Shown here: positions 1-8,450 of the stretch, in pieces
Layout: each line of letters begins with the position of its first letter
Numbering within the stretch: position 1 is the first letter of the stretch
DNA from: Chloroflexota bacterium
GTDB taxonomy: Bacteria > Chloroflexota > Anaerolineae > Anaerolineales > Villigracilaceae
Length of the DNA: 64,000 nt
Reading direction: 5' to 3'
Assembly: GCA_016223135.1 (NCBI GenBank)
Contig: JACRPQ010000006.1
Coordinates: forward strand, 352,800 to 416,799
The notes under the pieces: generated by a model
What the model was told of the DNA's origin: nothing
Database searches by the model: none
What the model saw: only the letters and a program-made list of their open reading frames with translations
Translations under genes and position numbers: made by a program

Positions 1-26
1 GGATGTTTTTTCTTCATGGAAAGATT

Positions 27-938
27 TCAGGGGGCAATCGTCAAATTGAAGAACTCCGCCTCCAGCCGATTGGTGCCAGCGACGCCCTGAAAGCCGAGGA
101 ACAGCCATTTTTGGCTGGATTGCACCGAAACATTGCTGGTGGCAAAGGCGTTCTTCATCACCACCGCCCGCACAGACAAGTTATTGAACTCAAATCGAAT
201 ACTGTAAATGGGCGGACTCTGCTGGAAGGTCACCGTATCCAGAATCTTGACCGGACCCGGCATATCCCACTGCACGAACGGGCGCCTCTTCACATCGCCG
301 GAAGGAATGGACATCAACAGTCCCTTTGCAGAAAGCGAAGGCTCGGCAAACACACCCATCCACAAGTTGCCGTTCTTCAAGTCGCGCAAATAGACCTGCA
401 AATCCACCGTCCCGCTGGCGGGAAGCGGCGCAAACAGCCCATGCACCTCCGCGCTCGAAAGCCGGCTATCGTACAGAAAGGAGAGCCGCCCGTTACTCGC
501 AAAAAACACATCCAGCGGTTGAGAATAACACCCATCCCTTATTGGCGTTTGGGCAGAGGCAGGATACGGCACCCAAAGCGTGCTGATACAATCTCTTGCC
601 CAATCTGCGCCCACAGGGATTGGCGTCGCCGTGAAAGCGGCGGTTGGCACAGGCGTATCCGTCGGCGCAGGCGTGGAGGTGGGCGCACCGGGCGGCACGG
701 CGTCGGTTGGGACCGCCGTCGGCGTGGCGGGCACATCAGTGGCAGTCGCCACAATCACAATCGGCGTTTGGGTGGGCTGGCTGCGCGCTTTGATCTGCTC
801 CTGGATGATGGGACCAAAAATACCAGCCAGAATGGTAAGCACTCCTACCACAAAAGAGAGAATAACCGAAATCAATCCGACGTTTGGACCTTTGCTGTCG
901 TCTTTTTTATCTGCTGCGGGTTTCTCTTTTTTGGTCAT
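27..938 (-). CDS. Membrane-anchored surface protein with Thr/Pro linker
   Basis: About 303 residues. The N-terminus is Lys-rich (MTKKEKPAADKK), followed by one membrane segment (LISVILSFVVGVLTILAGIF), a long Thr/Pro/Ala linker (TPTAVPTDAVPPGAPTST and similar), and then a roughly 190-residue globular domain. The topology suggests an anchored protein whose C-terminal domain lies outside the membrane. The domain was not recognised; its regular beta-type patterns would fit a lectin-like or jelly-roll fold, but this is a guess. The ATG at 938 was chosen over a TTG at 965 because an AGGAAG/GAAAGGG stretch lies just upstream of it. It is the last gene of a leftward group after mutY. Confidence 0.7.
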   Translation of the reverse strand: MTKKEKPAADKKDDSKGPNVGLISVILSFVVGVLTILAGIFGPIIQEQIKARSQPTQTPIVIVATATDVPATPTAVPTDAVPPGAPTSTPAPTDTPVPTAAFTATPIPVGADWARDCISTLWVPYPASAQTPIRDGCYSQPLDVFFASNGRLSFLYDSRLSSAEVHGLFAPLPASGTVDLQVYLRDLKNGNLWMGVFAEPSLSAKGLLMSIPSGDVKRRPFVQWDMPGPVKILDTVTFQQSPPIYSIRFEFNNLSVRAVVMKNAFATSNVSVQSSQKWLFLGFQGVAGTNRLEAEFFNLTIAP

Positions 939-1014
939 CGCCGTAGCCCTTTCTTCCTGCCGCAAATTTTCCTTATTCTACGACAAAGCCACCCCATACT
1001 CAAGTACCAATTTG

Positions 1015-2058
1015 TTATAAGAGAGCCCTCGCAATCCAACGGTCTATTTTCCCCATAGGGTATTCCTCCAATTTCCCGATGGCGACCCACCGCACAACAG
1101 AAGACGCATCGGACATCGCGAGCAAATCGCACTGAAACACATGGACGGTCACCCGAAAATGGGTATAGGCATGCTGGACAACCCCCAGCGCCTCTTTTCT
1201 CTGGACCTTGAGCCTATACCCCGCCTCAAGGACTTGAGCCAACTCCCCGGCCGGATCTGCCTCCACCCGCCCATTCGGGAATTCCCACATTCCCCCCAGC
1301 AATCCCCTCGCCGGACGCTGCGCCAACAGGACTTTTCCCCTCCGCACGATCACCCCCGCCGCGTGGATGTGGTGCGGTACAGCCTTCTTCGGCTTCTTGA
1401 CCGGACGCAGTTCCTGCGTGCCATTCTGCCGCGCCCTGCACAAATCCATAAGCGGGCAGAGCAAACAGCGCGGATTTTTCGGGAGGCAAAGTGCCGCGCC
1501 CAAATCCATGAGCGCCTGGTTGAAATCGCCCGCCCTCCCTTTGGGCAGGTTTTGCCTGGCAATCTCCCACAGAAGTTTTTCGCCTTTCGGTGAGTCGACC
1601 GGCTCCGTCACATCGAACAGGCGGGCATAGACGCGCTTGAGGTTCCCGTCGAGAGCGGGCTCGTCCGCGCCAAAGGCGATGGAGGCAATCGCGCCGGCGG
1701 TGTACCTGCCAATCCCCGGCAGTTTCATGAGTTCGTCCATGCTTTGAGGCAGCTTCCCGCCAAAATCACGGACGACGACCTGCGCCGCCTTGTGCAGGCT
1801 GCGGGCGCGGCTATAATAGCCAAGTCCCTCCCAGGCGTTAAGCGCCTCCTGCTCGGAGGCATCTGCCAACGCCTGCACGGTTGGAAACCGCTGCATCCAT
1901 TTTTCGAAATAGGGGATGACCGTCTCCACGCGCGTCTGCTGAAGCATGATTTCGGAGACCCACACCGCGTAAGGATTGGGGTGACCGCGCCAGGGGAGAG
2001 TCCGCTTGTTTTTGTGGTACCAGGCTAACAGTCTGGTTTGAAGCGAGGGGAGAGGCAT
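1015..2058 (-). CDS. mutY: A/G-specific adenine DNA glycosylase MutY
   Basis: 347 residues, normal length for MutY. It removes adenine mispaired with 8-oxoguanine or guanine in base excision repair. The N-terminal HhH-GPD domain contains LPWRG and the SEIMLQQTRVETV region, with the catalytic Glu in SEIMLQQT. The helix-hairpin-helix is LPGIGRYTAGAIASIAFG, followed by the catalytic Asp region ALDGNLKRVYARL. The iron-sulfur loop C-x6-C-x2-C-x5-C is complete (CLPKNPRCLLCPLMDLC). The C-terminal Nudix-like 8-oxoG recognition domain follows (LLGGMWEFPNGRVE). It starts at ATG 2058, with two hairpins separating it from the gene upstream. Confidence 0.96.
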   Translation of the reverse strand: MPLPSLQTRLLAWYHKNKRTLPWRGHPNPYAVWVSEIMLQQTRVETVIPYFEKWMQRFPTVQALADASEQEALNAWEGLGYYSRARSLHKAAQVVVRDFGGKLPQSMDELMKLPGIGRYTAGAIASIAFGADEPALDGNLKRVYARLFDVTEPVDSPKGEKLLWEIARQNLPKGRAGDFNQALMDLGAALCLPKNPRCLLCPLMDLCRARQNGTQELRPVKKPKKAVPHHIHAAGVIVRRGKVLLAQRPARGLLGGMWEFPNGRVEADPAGELAQVLEAGYRLKVQRKEALGVVQHAYTHFRVTVHVFQCDLLAMSDASSVVRWVAIGKLEEYPMGKIDRWIARALL

Positions 2059-2078
2059 GATTAACGGATGTTACGCAC

Positions 2079-2111
2079 CGTCCCGAAGGTTTTGAGGGAA
2101 CCTTCGGGACG
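2079..2111. repeat. GTCCCGAAGG hairpin (dispersed palindromic motif)
   Basis: Perfect 13-bp stem CGTCCCGAAGGTT / AACCTTCGGGACG with a 7-nt loop between the small gene at 2160 and mutY. The same CGTCCCGAAGG / CCTTCGGGACG arms occur inside the repeat at 46035-46137, so this is a dispersed palindrome rather than a private terminator. There is no T-tract on either side. Confidence 0.7.
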
Positions 2112-2122
2112 TTCTAAATGAA

Positions 2123-2153
2123 AATCACGGAGACTTGTCCCGTCTCCGTGATT
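2123..2153 (-). terminator. Probable intrinsic terminator after the 2160-2462 gene
   Basis: Perfect 12-bp stem AATCACGGAGAC / GTCTCCGTGATT with a 7-nt loop, seven bases past the stop of the leftward gene. On the minus strand it is followed by TTCATTTAG, a weak U-tract, so efficiency may be partial. Confidence 0.55.
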
Positions 2154-2159
2154 CATCTT

Positions 2160-2462
2160 CTAAAACTGGAATCCGCCGCGCGCTTTGACGATCTTGTAAG
2201 AAAAGTTTTTGACGTAGTTGAACAGCCGCTCCTGCAGGAGCAGCCAGTCTTGCGATTTGAGGATACGGTGCGCCTGTTCAGCGTCCGCCGCGACCAGCCC
2301 CACTTGGATTTGGGGATAGGAACCGTAGAGCGTCGCCCACGCTTCGGCAGGCTGTAACCCCAACCGCTGAACGCCGGGGATGAATTCGCCGATGACGAAT
2401 TCAAAGTATTCCTGATCGCGTTCTGCGGCGATATCCCAAGTCATGAGGACTTTGACGGGCAT
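2160..2462 (-). CDS. Conserved small protein of unknown function
   Basis: 100 residues starting MPVKVLMTWDIAAERDQEYF. The start ATG at 2462 sits one base after the TAA of the upstream metallo-hydrolase, so the two genes are translationally coupled. The composition and pattern (beta strand, helix, GSYPQIQVGLVAADAEQAHRI, helix) resemble a dimeric alpha-beta barrel, but no family was recognised. No signal peptide, membrane segment or cysteine-based site is visible. Confidence 0.75.
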   Translation of the reverse strand: MPVKVLMTWDIAAERDQEYFEFVIGEFIPGVQRLGLQPAEAWATLYGSYPQIQVGLVAADAEQAHRILKSQDWLLLQERLFNYVKNFSYKIVKARGGFQF

Positions 2463-2463
2463 G

Positions 2464-3120
2464 TTAACTCGCTTGGTATTCGAGCACAACAACCTTGGTT
2501 TCTTCGGGCAGGCTGCTGCGCGCGACTTTCAGGGAGGGTTGGGTTTCCGGCTTCGAGAGACCCATTTCCTTGAGGAATTTGTTGATGGAATCGAGCGGGA
2601 CCTTCACATCGGGCGTGGCGTAGTGCATGGGGATGACGATGTTCGGCTCGATCAGGCTGATGACTTCGGCGGCTTTGGCGGCGTTCAACCCGCCTCCCCC
2701 TCCCACAGGGACAAGCGCCACGTTGATCGTGCCAAGCGATTCGATTTCAGACTGGGTTGGCACTTGCTGCAAATCGCCCAAGTGTGCGACGGTGATGCCG
2801 TCGTAGTCGAAGACGTAAATGGTGTTACGGCTCGACGCATCTTTGCGCTTTTTAGCGGTTGAAGCGCCGTCGGTGGAGACGCCGGTAATAAAGACGCCGC
2901 CGATTTCAAATTCACCCGCTCCGTCAATGACATGCGAAGCGCCCTTGACGGCATCAGTGTAGTTATGTCCGGGCGCGTCGTGGCTGACGGTGACAATATC
3001 CGCCTTGAGTTTGAGCGGAGCATAACCGATGGTTTTGCTATCGAACGGGTCCGTGACCACTGTGGCGTAACTGCGTTCGGTCAGACGGAAACAGGAATGT
3101 CCATACCAGGTAATTTCCAT
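2464..3120 (-). CDS. Metallo-beta-lactamase-fold hydrolase (UlaG-like)
   Basis: 218 residues. The start MEITWYGHSCFRL is typical of the small L-ascorbate-6-phosphate-lactonase-like (UlaG/YfiT) branch of metallo-beta-lactamase proteins. The usual HxHxDH motif is reduced to VSHDAPGH. Other family signatures are present: the GAGEFEIGGVFITG strand pair, VAHLGDLQQV with the metal-site Asp, and VIPMHYATPDVK with the last metal His. The substrate cannot be told. RBS GGAGG precedes ATG 3120, and a TATAAT box lies on the minus strand at 3143-3148. It is coupled to the small unknown gene downstream. Confidence 0.85.
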   Translation of the reverse strand: MEITWYGHSCFRLTERSYATVVTDPFDSKTIGYAPLKLKADIVTVSHDAPGHNYTDAVKGASHVIDGAGEFEIGGVFITGVSTDGASTAKKRKDASSRNTIYVFDYDGITVAHLGDLQQVPTQSEIESLGTINVALVPVGGGGGLNAAKAAEVISLIEPNIVIPMHYATPDVKVPLDSINKFLKEMGLSKPETQPSLKVARSSLPEETKVVVLEYQAS

Positions 3121-3196
3121 GAAGCGTAAACCTCCGGGGGGTATTATACACGGAACGCCGCTTGAGGAAATTGGCAGTTGAAATAAAACTTGGCTT

Positions 3197-3202
3197 TATA
3201 AT
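3197..3202 (+). promoter_or_regulatory. -10 box for the DMT transporter gene
   Basis: Consensus TATAAT 27 nt upstream of the start. No good -35 lies at 16-18 bp; TTGAAA is only 13 bp away and TTGGCA is 20 bp away. It is divergent from the -10 at 3143-3148 on the other strand. Confidence 0.4.
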
Positions 3203-3228
3203 GTGCCGACTGCTCAGGAGAAAAGTCC

Positions 3229-4110
3229 ATGGCAAAGACCAAAATCATCCCTTATCTGGAAGCCTTCTTCGCTGTTGTTGTGTGGGGGGCGTCGTTCATC
3301 GCCACCAAAGTTGCCCTGCAGGATGTTTCCCCCGTTACTGTGGTGTGGCTCCGTTTTTCGATGGGCGTACTCATCCTCGGCGCGGCGGTCGCCATGCGCG
3401 GAGAGTTTGCGCTTCCCCGCAAAGGCGAATGGGCGTATTTTGCCCTGCTCGGTTTTTTGGGAATTACCTTTCACCAGTGGCTGCAATCGAACGGATTGCA
3501 GACATCCGAAGCGGCAACCACCGCCTGGATTGTCGCCACTACGCCGGTCTTCATGGCAATACTCGGACGCTTCATTCTCAAGGAACGGCTGGGCTGGCTC
3601 AAGACCCTGGGCATTTTCCTCGCCTTTGGCGGGGTTCTGCTGGTCGTCTCCAAAGGCGACCTTTCTTCCGTTTCAGTCGGCAGATTCGGCGCGCCCGGCG
3701 ACAAGTTGATTCTGGTCAGCGCGGTCAACTGGGCGGTGTTCTCCGTGCTTTCACGGCGCGGCTTGAAATCGTATCCGGCTGGTTTGATGATGTTCTACGT
3801 GATGACGCTGGGTTGGCTGTTCACCTCGCTTCTGTTCTTTGCAGGGGCAAACATTGCCGAAGTGACCAGACTGACTTTCAACGGTTGGCTGGGCATTGCC
3901 TTTCTCGGCGTGTTCTGTTCGGGGCTGGCGTACATTGCCTGGTACGACGCATTGCAGGCGCTCTCCGCGGCGCAGACGGGGGTGTTTTTATACATCGAGC
4001 CGCTGGTGGCAGTGGTGGTGGCGTTCTTCGTGCTGGGCGAACCGATTACGCTCATTTCACTGCTGGGGGGTGGGGTCATCCTCTTTGGGGTGTGGCTGGT
4101 AAACCGGTAA
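3229..4110 (+). CDS. EamA/DMT family transporter
   Basis: 293 residues of an inner-membrane protein with about ten hydrophobic helices in two EamA repeats. The first runs from FFAVVVWGASFIATKVAL to the GGVLLVV helix, the second from ILVSAVNWAVFSVLSRRGL to the C-terminus (LLGGGVILFGVWLVNR). This is the drug/metabolite exporter superfamily of RhaT/YdcZ type; the substrate is unknown. The start ATG follows CAGGAGAAAAGTCC. It is a single-gene unit and is not obviously linked in function to the mal locus that follows. Confidence 0.92.
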   Translation: MAKTKIIPYLEAFFAVVVWGASFIATKVALQDVSPVTVVWLRFSMGVLILGAAVAMRGEFALPRKGEWAYFALLGFLGITFHQWLQSNGLQTSEAATTAWIVATTPVFMAILGRFILKERLGWLKTLGIFLAFGGVLLVVSKGDLSSVSVGRFGAPGDKLILVSAVNWAVFSVLSRRGLKSYPAGLMMFYVMTLGWLFTSLLFFAGANIAEVTRLTFNGWLGIAFLGVFCSGLAYIAWYDALQALSAAQTGVFLYIEPLVAVVVAFFVLGEPITLISLLGGGVILFGVWLVNR

Positions 4111-4214
4111 CAGCCTGCGGGGAGAAAAGGCTGTGGAAGGCAGAGCAGGCATGGGCGGAGTCTGAGGCGGGTTTTTCGTCTTCCAAAATTCATTCCGTTG
4201 TTCAAAAAAGGGGG

Positions 4215-4238
4215 GAGTATAATGCAGCCACTATACTC
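4215..4238. promoter_or_regulatory. malK -10 overlapped by an inverted repeat (candidate operator)
   Basis: TATAAT at 4218-4223 is overlapped by a perfect 7-bp inverted repeat GAGTATA-N10-TATACTC. Its position on the -10 box fits a repressor site, perhaps for the ROK protein encoded downstream; that link is inferred. The -35 region is weak. Confidence 0.4.
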
Positions 4239-4260
4239 TCACGAAACGGAGGAATGAACC

Positions 4261-5361
4261 ATGGCTAGTGTTACGTTCAGAAACGTCTACAAGCGGTTTG
4301 GAGACGTGATTGCCGTCAACAACCTGAACCTCGAAGTTGGCGACAAGGAATTTTTGGTGCTGGTCGGTCCTTCGGGCTGCGGCAAGACGACCGCTCTGCG
4401 CTGTCTGGCGGGGTTGGAGGAAGTCAGCGAGGGCGAGATTTTGATTGGTGACCGGGTGGTGAACGATGTCCCGCCCAAAGACCGTGACATTGCCATGGTC
4501 TTCCAGTCCTACGCGTTGTATCCGCATCTTTCGGTGTATGACAACATGGCGTTCGGCTTGAAACTGCGCAAGGTGCCGAAGGAGGAAATCCGCCGCCGCG
4601 TGAATGAAGCGGCAGACATCCTCGGCATCCGCGATTTGTTGGATCGCAAGCCGCGCCAACTTTCGGGCGGTCAGCGTCAGCGTGTGGCGGTGGGGCGCGC
4701 CATTGTGCGCGAGCCAAAGGTCTTTTTGTTCGATGAGCCGCTTTCAAACCTGGACGCCAAATTACGCGTGGCAATGCGCGCCGAAATCAGCAAACTGCAC
4801 CAGCGCCTGCAGACCACCTTTATCTACGTCACCCACGACCAAACGGAAGCCATGACCATGGCGACCCGCATCGCGGTCATTAACAAGGGAATTTTGCAGC
4901 AGCTCGACACGCCGCAAAACTTGTACGATAAACCGAACAACCTGTTCGTCGCCGGTTTCATCGGCTCGCCCGCCATGAACTTTTTCCCCGGCAAATTGCG
5001 CAGGCAGGACGGCAAACTGCTGGTGGATACCGGCGACTTTGCACTGACAATTCCGCCCAGCCACGTTCAGACGTATGAAGCGCACGCCGGCAAGGACATC
5101 ATCTTTGGCATCCGCCCGGAGAACGTCCATGACGTGGACTTTATCCCGCCGAACATTGTGGCGGAAAGAGTCTCGGTCAAGGTGGATGTGACCGAATTGA
5201 TGGGCAACGAAATCTTCCTGTACCTCGTCAGCGGAAGGAACACGTTTGTCGCCCGCGTTGACCCGCGCTCGAAACTGCGCATCGGTCAGCAGGCGCAAGT
5301 GGCGTTCGACATGGATAACTTCCACATCTTCGACGCCGCCACCGAGCAAGCCATTCGGTGA
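4261..5361 (+). CDS. malK: Maltodextrin ABC transporter ATPase (MalK/MsmK/UgpC type)
   Basis: 366 residues, the usual length for a carbohydrate-uptake ATPase (CUT1). The Walker A is GPSGCGKTT, the Q-loop is VFQSYALYPHLSV, the signature is LSGGQRQRVAVGRAI, Walker B is VFLFDEPLSNLDA and the switch His is THDQTEAM. The C-terminal TOBE/regulatory domain (residues ~235-366) includes FGIRPENVHDV. It powers sugar import by the MalF/MalG channel encoded at 8528-11039. Because such ATPases are often shared, it may serve other CUT1 transporters too. RBS GGAGG lies upstream. It is followed by its own terminator, so it is transcribed separately from malEFG. Confidence 0.93.
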   Translation: MASVTFRNVYKRFGDVIAVNNLNLEVGDKEFLVLVGPSGCGKTTALRCLAGLEEVSEGEILIGDRVVNDVPPKDRDIAMVFQSYALYPHLSVYDNMAFGLKLRKVPKEEIRRRVNEAADILGIRDLLDRKPRQLSGGQRQRVAVGRAIVREPKVFLFDEPLSNLDAKLRVAMRAEISKLHQRLQTTFIYVTHDQTEAMTMATRIAVINKGILQQLDTPQNLYDKPNNLFVAGFIGSPAMNFFPGKLRRQDGKLLVDTGDFALTIPPSHVQTYEAHAGKDIIFGIRPENVHDVDFIPPNIVAERVSVKVDVTELMGNEIFLYLVSGRNTFVARVDPRSKLRIGQQAQVAFDMDNFHIFDAATEQAIR

Positions 5362-5383
5362 GGTTGGTTTTCCTGTTTTCAGG

Positions 5384-5416
5384 TCGGCATTCGCAGGCGG
5401 CGGATGCCGATTTTTT
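5384..5416 (+). terminator. Intrinsic terminator after malK
   Basis: Stem TCGGCAT / ATGCCGA with a 13-nt loop, followed directly by six T residues. Confidence 0.8.
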
Positions 5417-5442
5417 ATTCCCGGCTGAATTTGTTAAAATGC

Positions 5443-5471
5443 TTGAAAAAACAACGAGTGTGTGCTATTAT
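5443..5471 (+). promoter_or_regulatory. Promoter of the ROK regulator gene
   Basis: -35 TTGAAA (5443-5448), 17-bp spacer, -10 TATTAT (5466-5471) with upstream TGTGC. It lies after the malK terminator and shows that the in-frame ATG at 5404 cannot be the start. Confidence 0.75.
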
Positions 5472-5502
5472 CTTCTCAGTTTCTCAACACGAGAAGGCTG
5501 CT

Positions 5503-6771
5503 TTGAGTACCTTTTTCTGGCTCCCCGCAGACTATAATGTCAAGAGTTTTAACAAACATGCCGCTCTTGATTTGATTCGTTTTTCGGGGGCGGGAATGTC
5601 GAGAACCGAGCTGGCAGAACAAATGGGGTTGACGCGCGCTGCCGTCAGTTTGATTGTGAACGATTTACTCGAAAGCAAGGTTGTCTTAGAGACAGAGAGC
5701 CGCTCCGCGCCCAGCGGACGCCCGCCGATTGTTCTTGAAATTAATCCCGAGCGGGGTTTGGTCGGCGCCATAGACATGGGGGCGACTCACATGAGCATTG
5801 CGATAGCAGATTTTGCCGCCCGCATTCACCAGGAAACAGAAATTTCTCTCGATATTAAAGCCGGACCCGAAATTTGCCTTGCGCGGGCAGACCAAACGCT
5901 GAAACAGGTTCTTGCTGACAAGGGCTTGTCTGTTTCGGATCTTGCCGCCATTGGCGTAGGCGTGCCAGGACCGGTCATCACCGAAGCGGGAATGGTGGTG
6001 GCGCCTCCCATCATGCCGGGCTGGGACCACTATCCCATTCGGGCAAGTCTCGAAAAGATTTGGGGATGCCCGGTCACGCTCAACAACGACGCCGAACTGG
6101 GCGCGTTGGGCGAATGGGCATACGGCGCAGGACGCGGCGAGAAGAATATCGCCTATATCAAAGTGGGAAGCGGCATTGGCGCAGGGTTGATCCTCAACAA
6201 ACAAATCTACGGCGGGACAACCGGGGCGGCGGGCGAGATCGGTCACTTGACCATTGACGAAAATGGACCGCTTTGCAACTGCGGCAATCATGGCTGTCTG
6301 GAGGCGTTTGCCGGCGGTCACGCCATTGCGCAGCAGGGACAAGCGTTGGCAGCCTCGGGCAAACGAACCCTGCTCGCCAGCCTGCCTGTGGAAAGCATCA
6401 CAGCGCGGGAGGTGGCAGAAGCCGCCCGCCGCGGCGACCTCCATGCACAGGAGATTTTGAACCGCGCCGGCGCTTACATCGGCATTGCCATTGCCGGCTT
6501 AATCAATCTTTTCAACCCCAGCGTGGTTATCATCGGCGGCGGTGTGGCGCAGGTCGGCGACATGCTCACCGCGCCGATTCGCCAGGCGGTCCGCGAGCGG
6601 GCAATGCGCGCCTCCGAACAGGGCGTGCGCATCACCACCGCCATGCTCGGACGCCGCTCCGTGCTGATTGGCGCCATCGTTCAAGCGGTGAACGTCGCTA
6701 TTCACGCCGCCGCTGAAAATAAAAATTCCACTTCCAAAGCCGTTTTCATGGAATCCACCGAAGTGAATTAA
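5503..6771 (+). CDS. ROK-family transcriptional regulator
   Basis: About 422 residues from TTG 5503, which is preceded by GAGAAGG and lies just downstream of the promoter. The N-terminal winged helix-turn-helix is MSRTELAEQMGLTRAAVSLIVNDLLE. The ROK sugar-kinase-like domain follows with DMGATHMSIAIAD (phosphate-1 motif), GVGVPGPV, and the zinc motif CNCGNHGCLEAF. Regulators of this family (Mlc, NagC, XylR) sense sugars or sugar phosphates. Sitting between malK and malE, it probably controls maltodextrin uptake. The kinase signature is fairly intact, so residual sugar binding is likely. Confidence 0.92.
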   Translation: MSTFFWLPADYNVKSFNKHAALDLIRFSGAGMSRTELAEQMGLTRAAVSLIVNDLLESKVVLETESRSAPSGRPPIVLEINPERGLVGAIDMGATHMSIAIADFAARIHQETEISLDIKAGPEICLARADQTLKQVLADKGLSVSDLAAIGVGVPGPVITEAGMVVAPPIMPGWDHYPIRASLEKIWGCPVTLNNDAELGALGEWAYGAGRGEKNIAYIKVGSGIGAGLILNKQIYGGTTGAAGEIGHLTIDENGPLCNCGNHGCLEAFAGGHAIAQQGQALAASGKRTLLASLPVESITAREVAEAARRGDLHAQEILNRAGAYIGIAIAGLINLFNPSVVIIGGGVAQVGDMLTAPIRQAVRERAMRASEQGVRITTAMLGRRSVLIGAIVQAVNVAIHAAAENKNSTSKAVFMESTEVN

Positions 6772-6780
6772 TCCCAGGAT

Positions 6781-6801
6781 AAGGAGGTGATGCCTTTATA
6801 A
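6781..6801 (+). other. Extended Shine-Dalgarno sequence with a three-codon ORF (Met-Pro-Leu-stop)
   Basis: AAGGAGGTGAT at 6781-6791 matches the full anti-SD complement. The overlapping ATG at 6790 opens only ATG-CCT-TTA-TAA. It lies 75 nt upstream of the malE start, in its probable leader. A TATAAT at 6797-6802 overlaps it, so it may also be a chance promoter element. Confidence 0.4.
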
Positions 6802-6876
6802 TCAACGAAACCGATACCACTGAATGAACCGTCACAATTTTGACCCTAAACTAAATTCCTACAAGGAGAAGAAGTA

Positions 6877-8442
6877 ATGAAGACCAAATTTAGTCTGCTG
6901 CTCAGCCTTTTGCTGATCTCAGCCTTTGTGCTTGCCGCCTGCGGCGGCGGAGCGACCACCGAAGCGCCCGCGCCGACCAAGGCTCCCGAGCCCACCAAAG
7001 CGCCCGAACCCACCCAGGAACCCACTGCCGCCGCTCCCGCCGGCACCCTGCGCATCTGGGCGGATGACACCCGCGCCCCCATCCTGCAGGACTTGGCGGA
7101 TGAAGTGCTGGCTGCCTACAATCTCGAACTCGTCGTTGAGCTGAAAAGCAACATCGCCGATGACTTCAAAACTGCCGCTCCGCTCGGCGAAGGTCCCGAC
7201 ATCATCGTGATCCCTCACGACCAGGCTGGCACCCTCGTTGCCAACGGTCTGCTCGCTGAAGTGGACCTGGGCGACAAAGCCGCCGACTTTGCCCCTGTGG
7301 CGCTTCAAGCCTGCACCTTCGATGGCAAACTTTACTGCATGCCCTACGCCACCGAAAACCTGGCTTTCTTCTACAACAAAGACCTCGTGCCGACGCCTCC
7401 CACCACTTGGGATGAAGTCCTCGAAATGGGACGCGCCCTCAAAGAAGCGGGCAAAGTGGATTATGTAATGGCGGTTACCGGCACCACCTACGACGCCTAT
7501 CCGATCTTTACCTCCTTCGGCGGCTACATCTTCGGCAAACTCCCCAACGGCGACTGGAACCCCGAAGACCTCGGCGTGGACAGCCCCGGCATGATTGAAG
7601 GCGTCAAGTGGCTGGCGGACGGCGTCAAAAACGGCGACCTGCCCGCCGACTGGGATTGGGCGAACAACCATGCCTTGTTCGAAACCGGCAAAGTGCCGTT
7701 CATCATGGCTGGACCGTGGGCTTTGAGCCGCATCCGCGAATCGGGCGTTCCCTACGCCATCACCAACTTCCCCAGCGGCGGTTATCCGTTCGCCGGCACG
7801 CAGGGCTTCTTCATCAACGCCCAGAGCGAAAACGTGCTGCTCGCCCAGGCGTTCCTGAACGAGTTCATTGCGACCGAAGATGTCATGCTCAAACTGTATG
7901 AAGTCGGTCAGCGCGCGCCCGCCTACCTGCCCGCTCTGGAAAAGATTGACGACCCCGACCTCAAGGCTTTTGCCGAGGCTGGTAAAAACGCCACCATGAT
8001 GCCCGCCATCCCCGCCATGGGTTCGGTGTGGGGCAACTGGAATGACGGCGTCGTCCTCGCCCGCGACGGCAAACAGGATCCCGAAACCGCCATGAAGGAA
8101 GCCGCCGCCAAGATCCGCGCCATCATTGCCAACAAGTATGCCGGCATGATCAACGTGCCAGGTTCCTACCAGGCGCAGGCGGGATGCCCCGGCGATTGGC
8201 AGCCCGATTGTGAAGCCACCTTCATGACCAAAGGCGAAGACGGCTTGTATCACAGCGGTCCGTTCAACCTGAAGGCTGGCGATTACGAAGCCAAGGTTGC
8301 GCTGGATGGCGGTTGGACGCTCAACTACGGCGTGGACGGCAAGGAAAACGGCGACAACTACAAGTTCTCGCTGACTGCCGACGGCACCGTGGAATTCGTC
8401 TTCAACCCCGAAACCAAACTGCTCGAGATCATCGTCAAGTAA
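6877..8442 (+). CDS. malE: Maltodextrin-binding lipoprotein with C-terminal X25 domain
   Basis: 521 residues, longer than a normal MalE (~400). The lipoprotein signal LLLISAFVLAACGGG has Cys at the lipobox and is followed by a Pro/Thr/Glu linker with APEPTKAPEPT repeats. The solute-binding domain (residues ~50-420, TLRIWADDTRAPILQDL) is of the CUT1 type, with MPYATENLAFFYNKDLVPTPP. The last ~90 residues (SYQAQAGCPGDWQPDCEAT to the end) match the X25 module known from pullulanases, including KVALDGGWTLNYG and the FVFNPETK ending. The fusion suggests direct contact with starch at the cell surface. RBS AAGGAGAAG. Malto-oligosaccharide specificity is inferred from neighbours. Confidence 0.92.
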   Translation: MKTKFSLLLSLLLISAFVLAACGGGATTEAPAPTKAPEPTKAPEPTQEPTAAAPAGTLRIWADDTRAPILQDLADEVLAAYNLELVVELKSNIADDFKTAAPLGEGPDIIVIPHDQAGTLVANGLLAEVDLGDKAADFAPVALQACTFDGKLYCMPYATENLAFFYNKDLVPTPPTTWDEVLEMGRALKEAGKVDYVMAVTGTTYDAYPIFTSFGGYIFGKLPNGDWNPEDLGVDSPGMIEGVKWLADGVKNGDLPADWDWANNHALFETGKVPFIMAGPWALSRIRESGVPYAITNFPSGGYPFAGTQGFFINAQSENVLLAQAFLNEFIATEDVMLKLYEVGQRAPAYLPALEKIDDPDLKAFAEAGKNATMMPAIPAMGSVWGNWNDGVVLARDGKQDPETAMKEAAAKIRAIIANKYAGMINVPGSYQAQAGCPGDWQPDCEATFMTKGEDGLYHSGPFNLKAGDYEAKVALDGGWTLNYGVDGKENGDNYKFSLTADGTVEFVFNPETKLLEIIVK

Positions 8443-8450
8443 GTGTGCAT

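Noticed and set aside
2079..2111. mutY attenuator
   Set aside because: The hairpin has no T-tract in the mutY direction, and its arms recur at 46054-46108, so it is better read as a dispersed repeat.
5404..5502. N-terminal extension of the ROK regulator starting at ATG 5404
   Set aside because: It would begin inside the malK terminator and include the regulator's own promoter; TTG 5503 has a ribosome-binding site and matches the usual ROK N-terminus.
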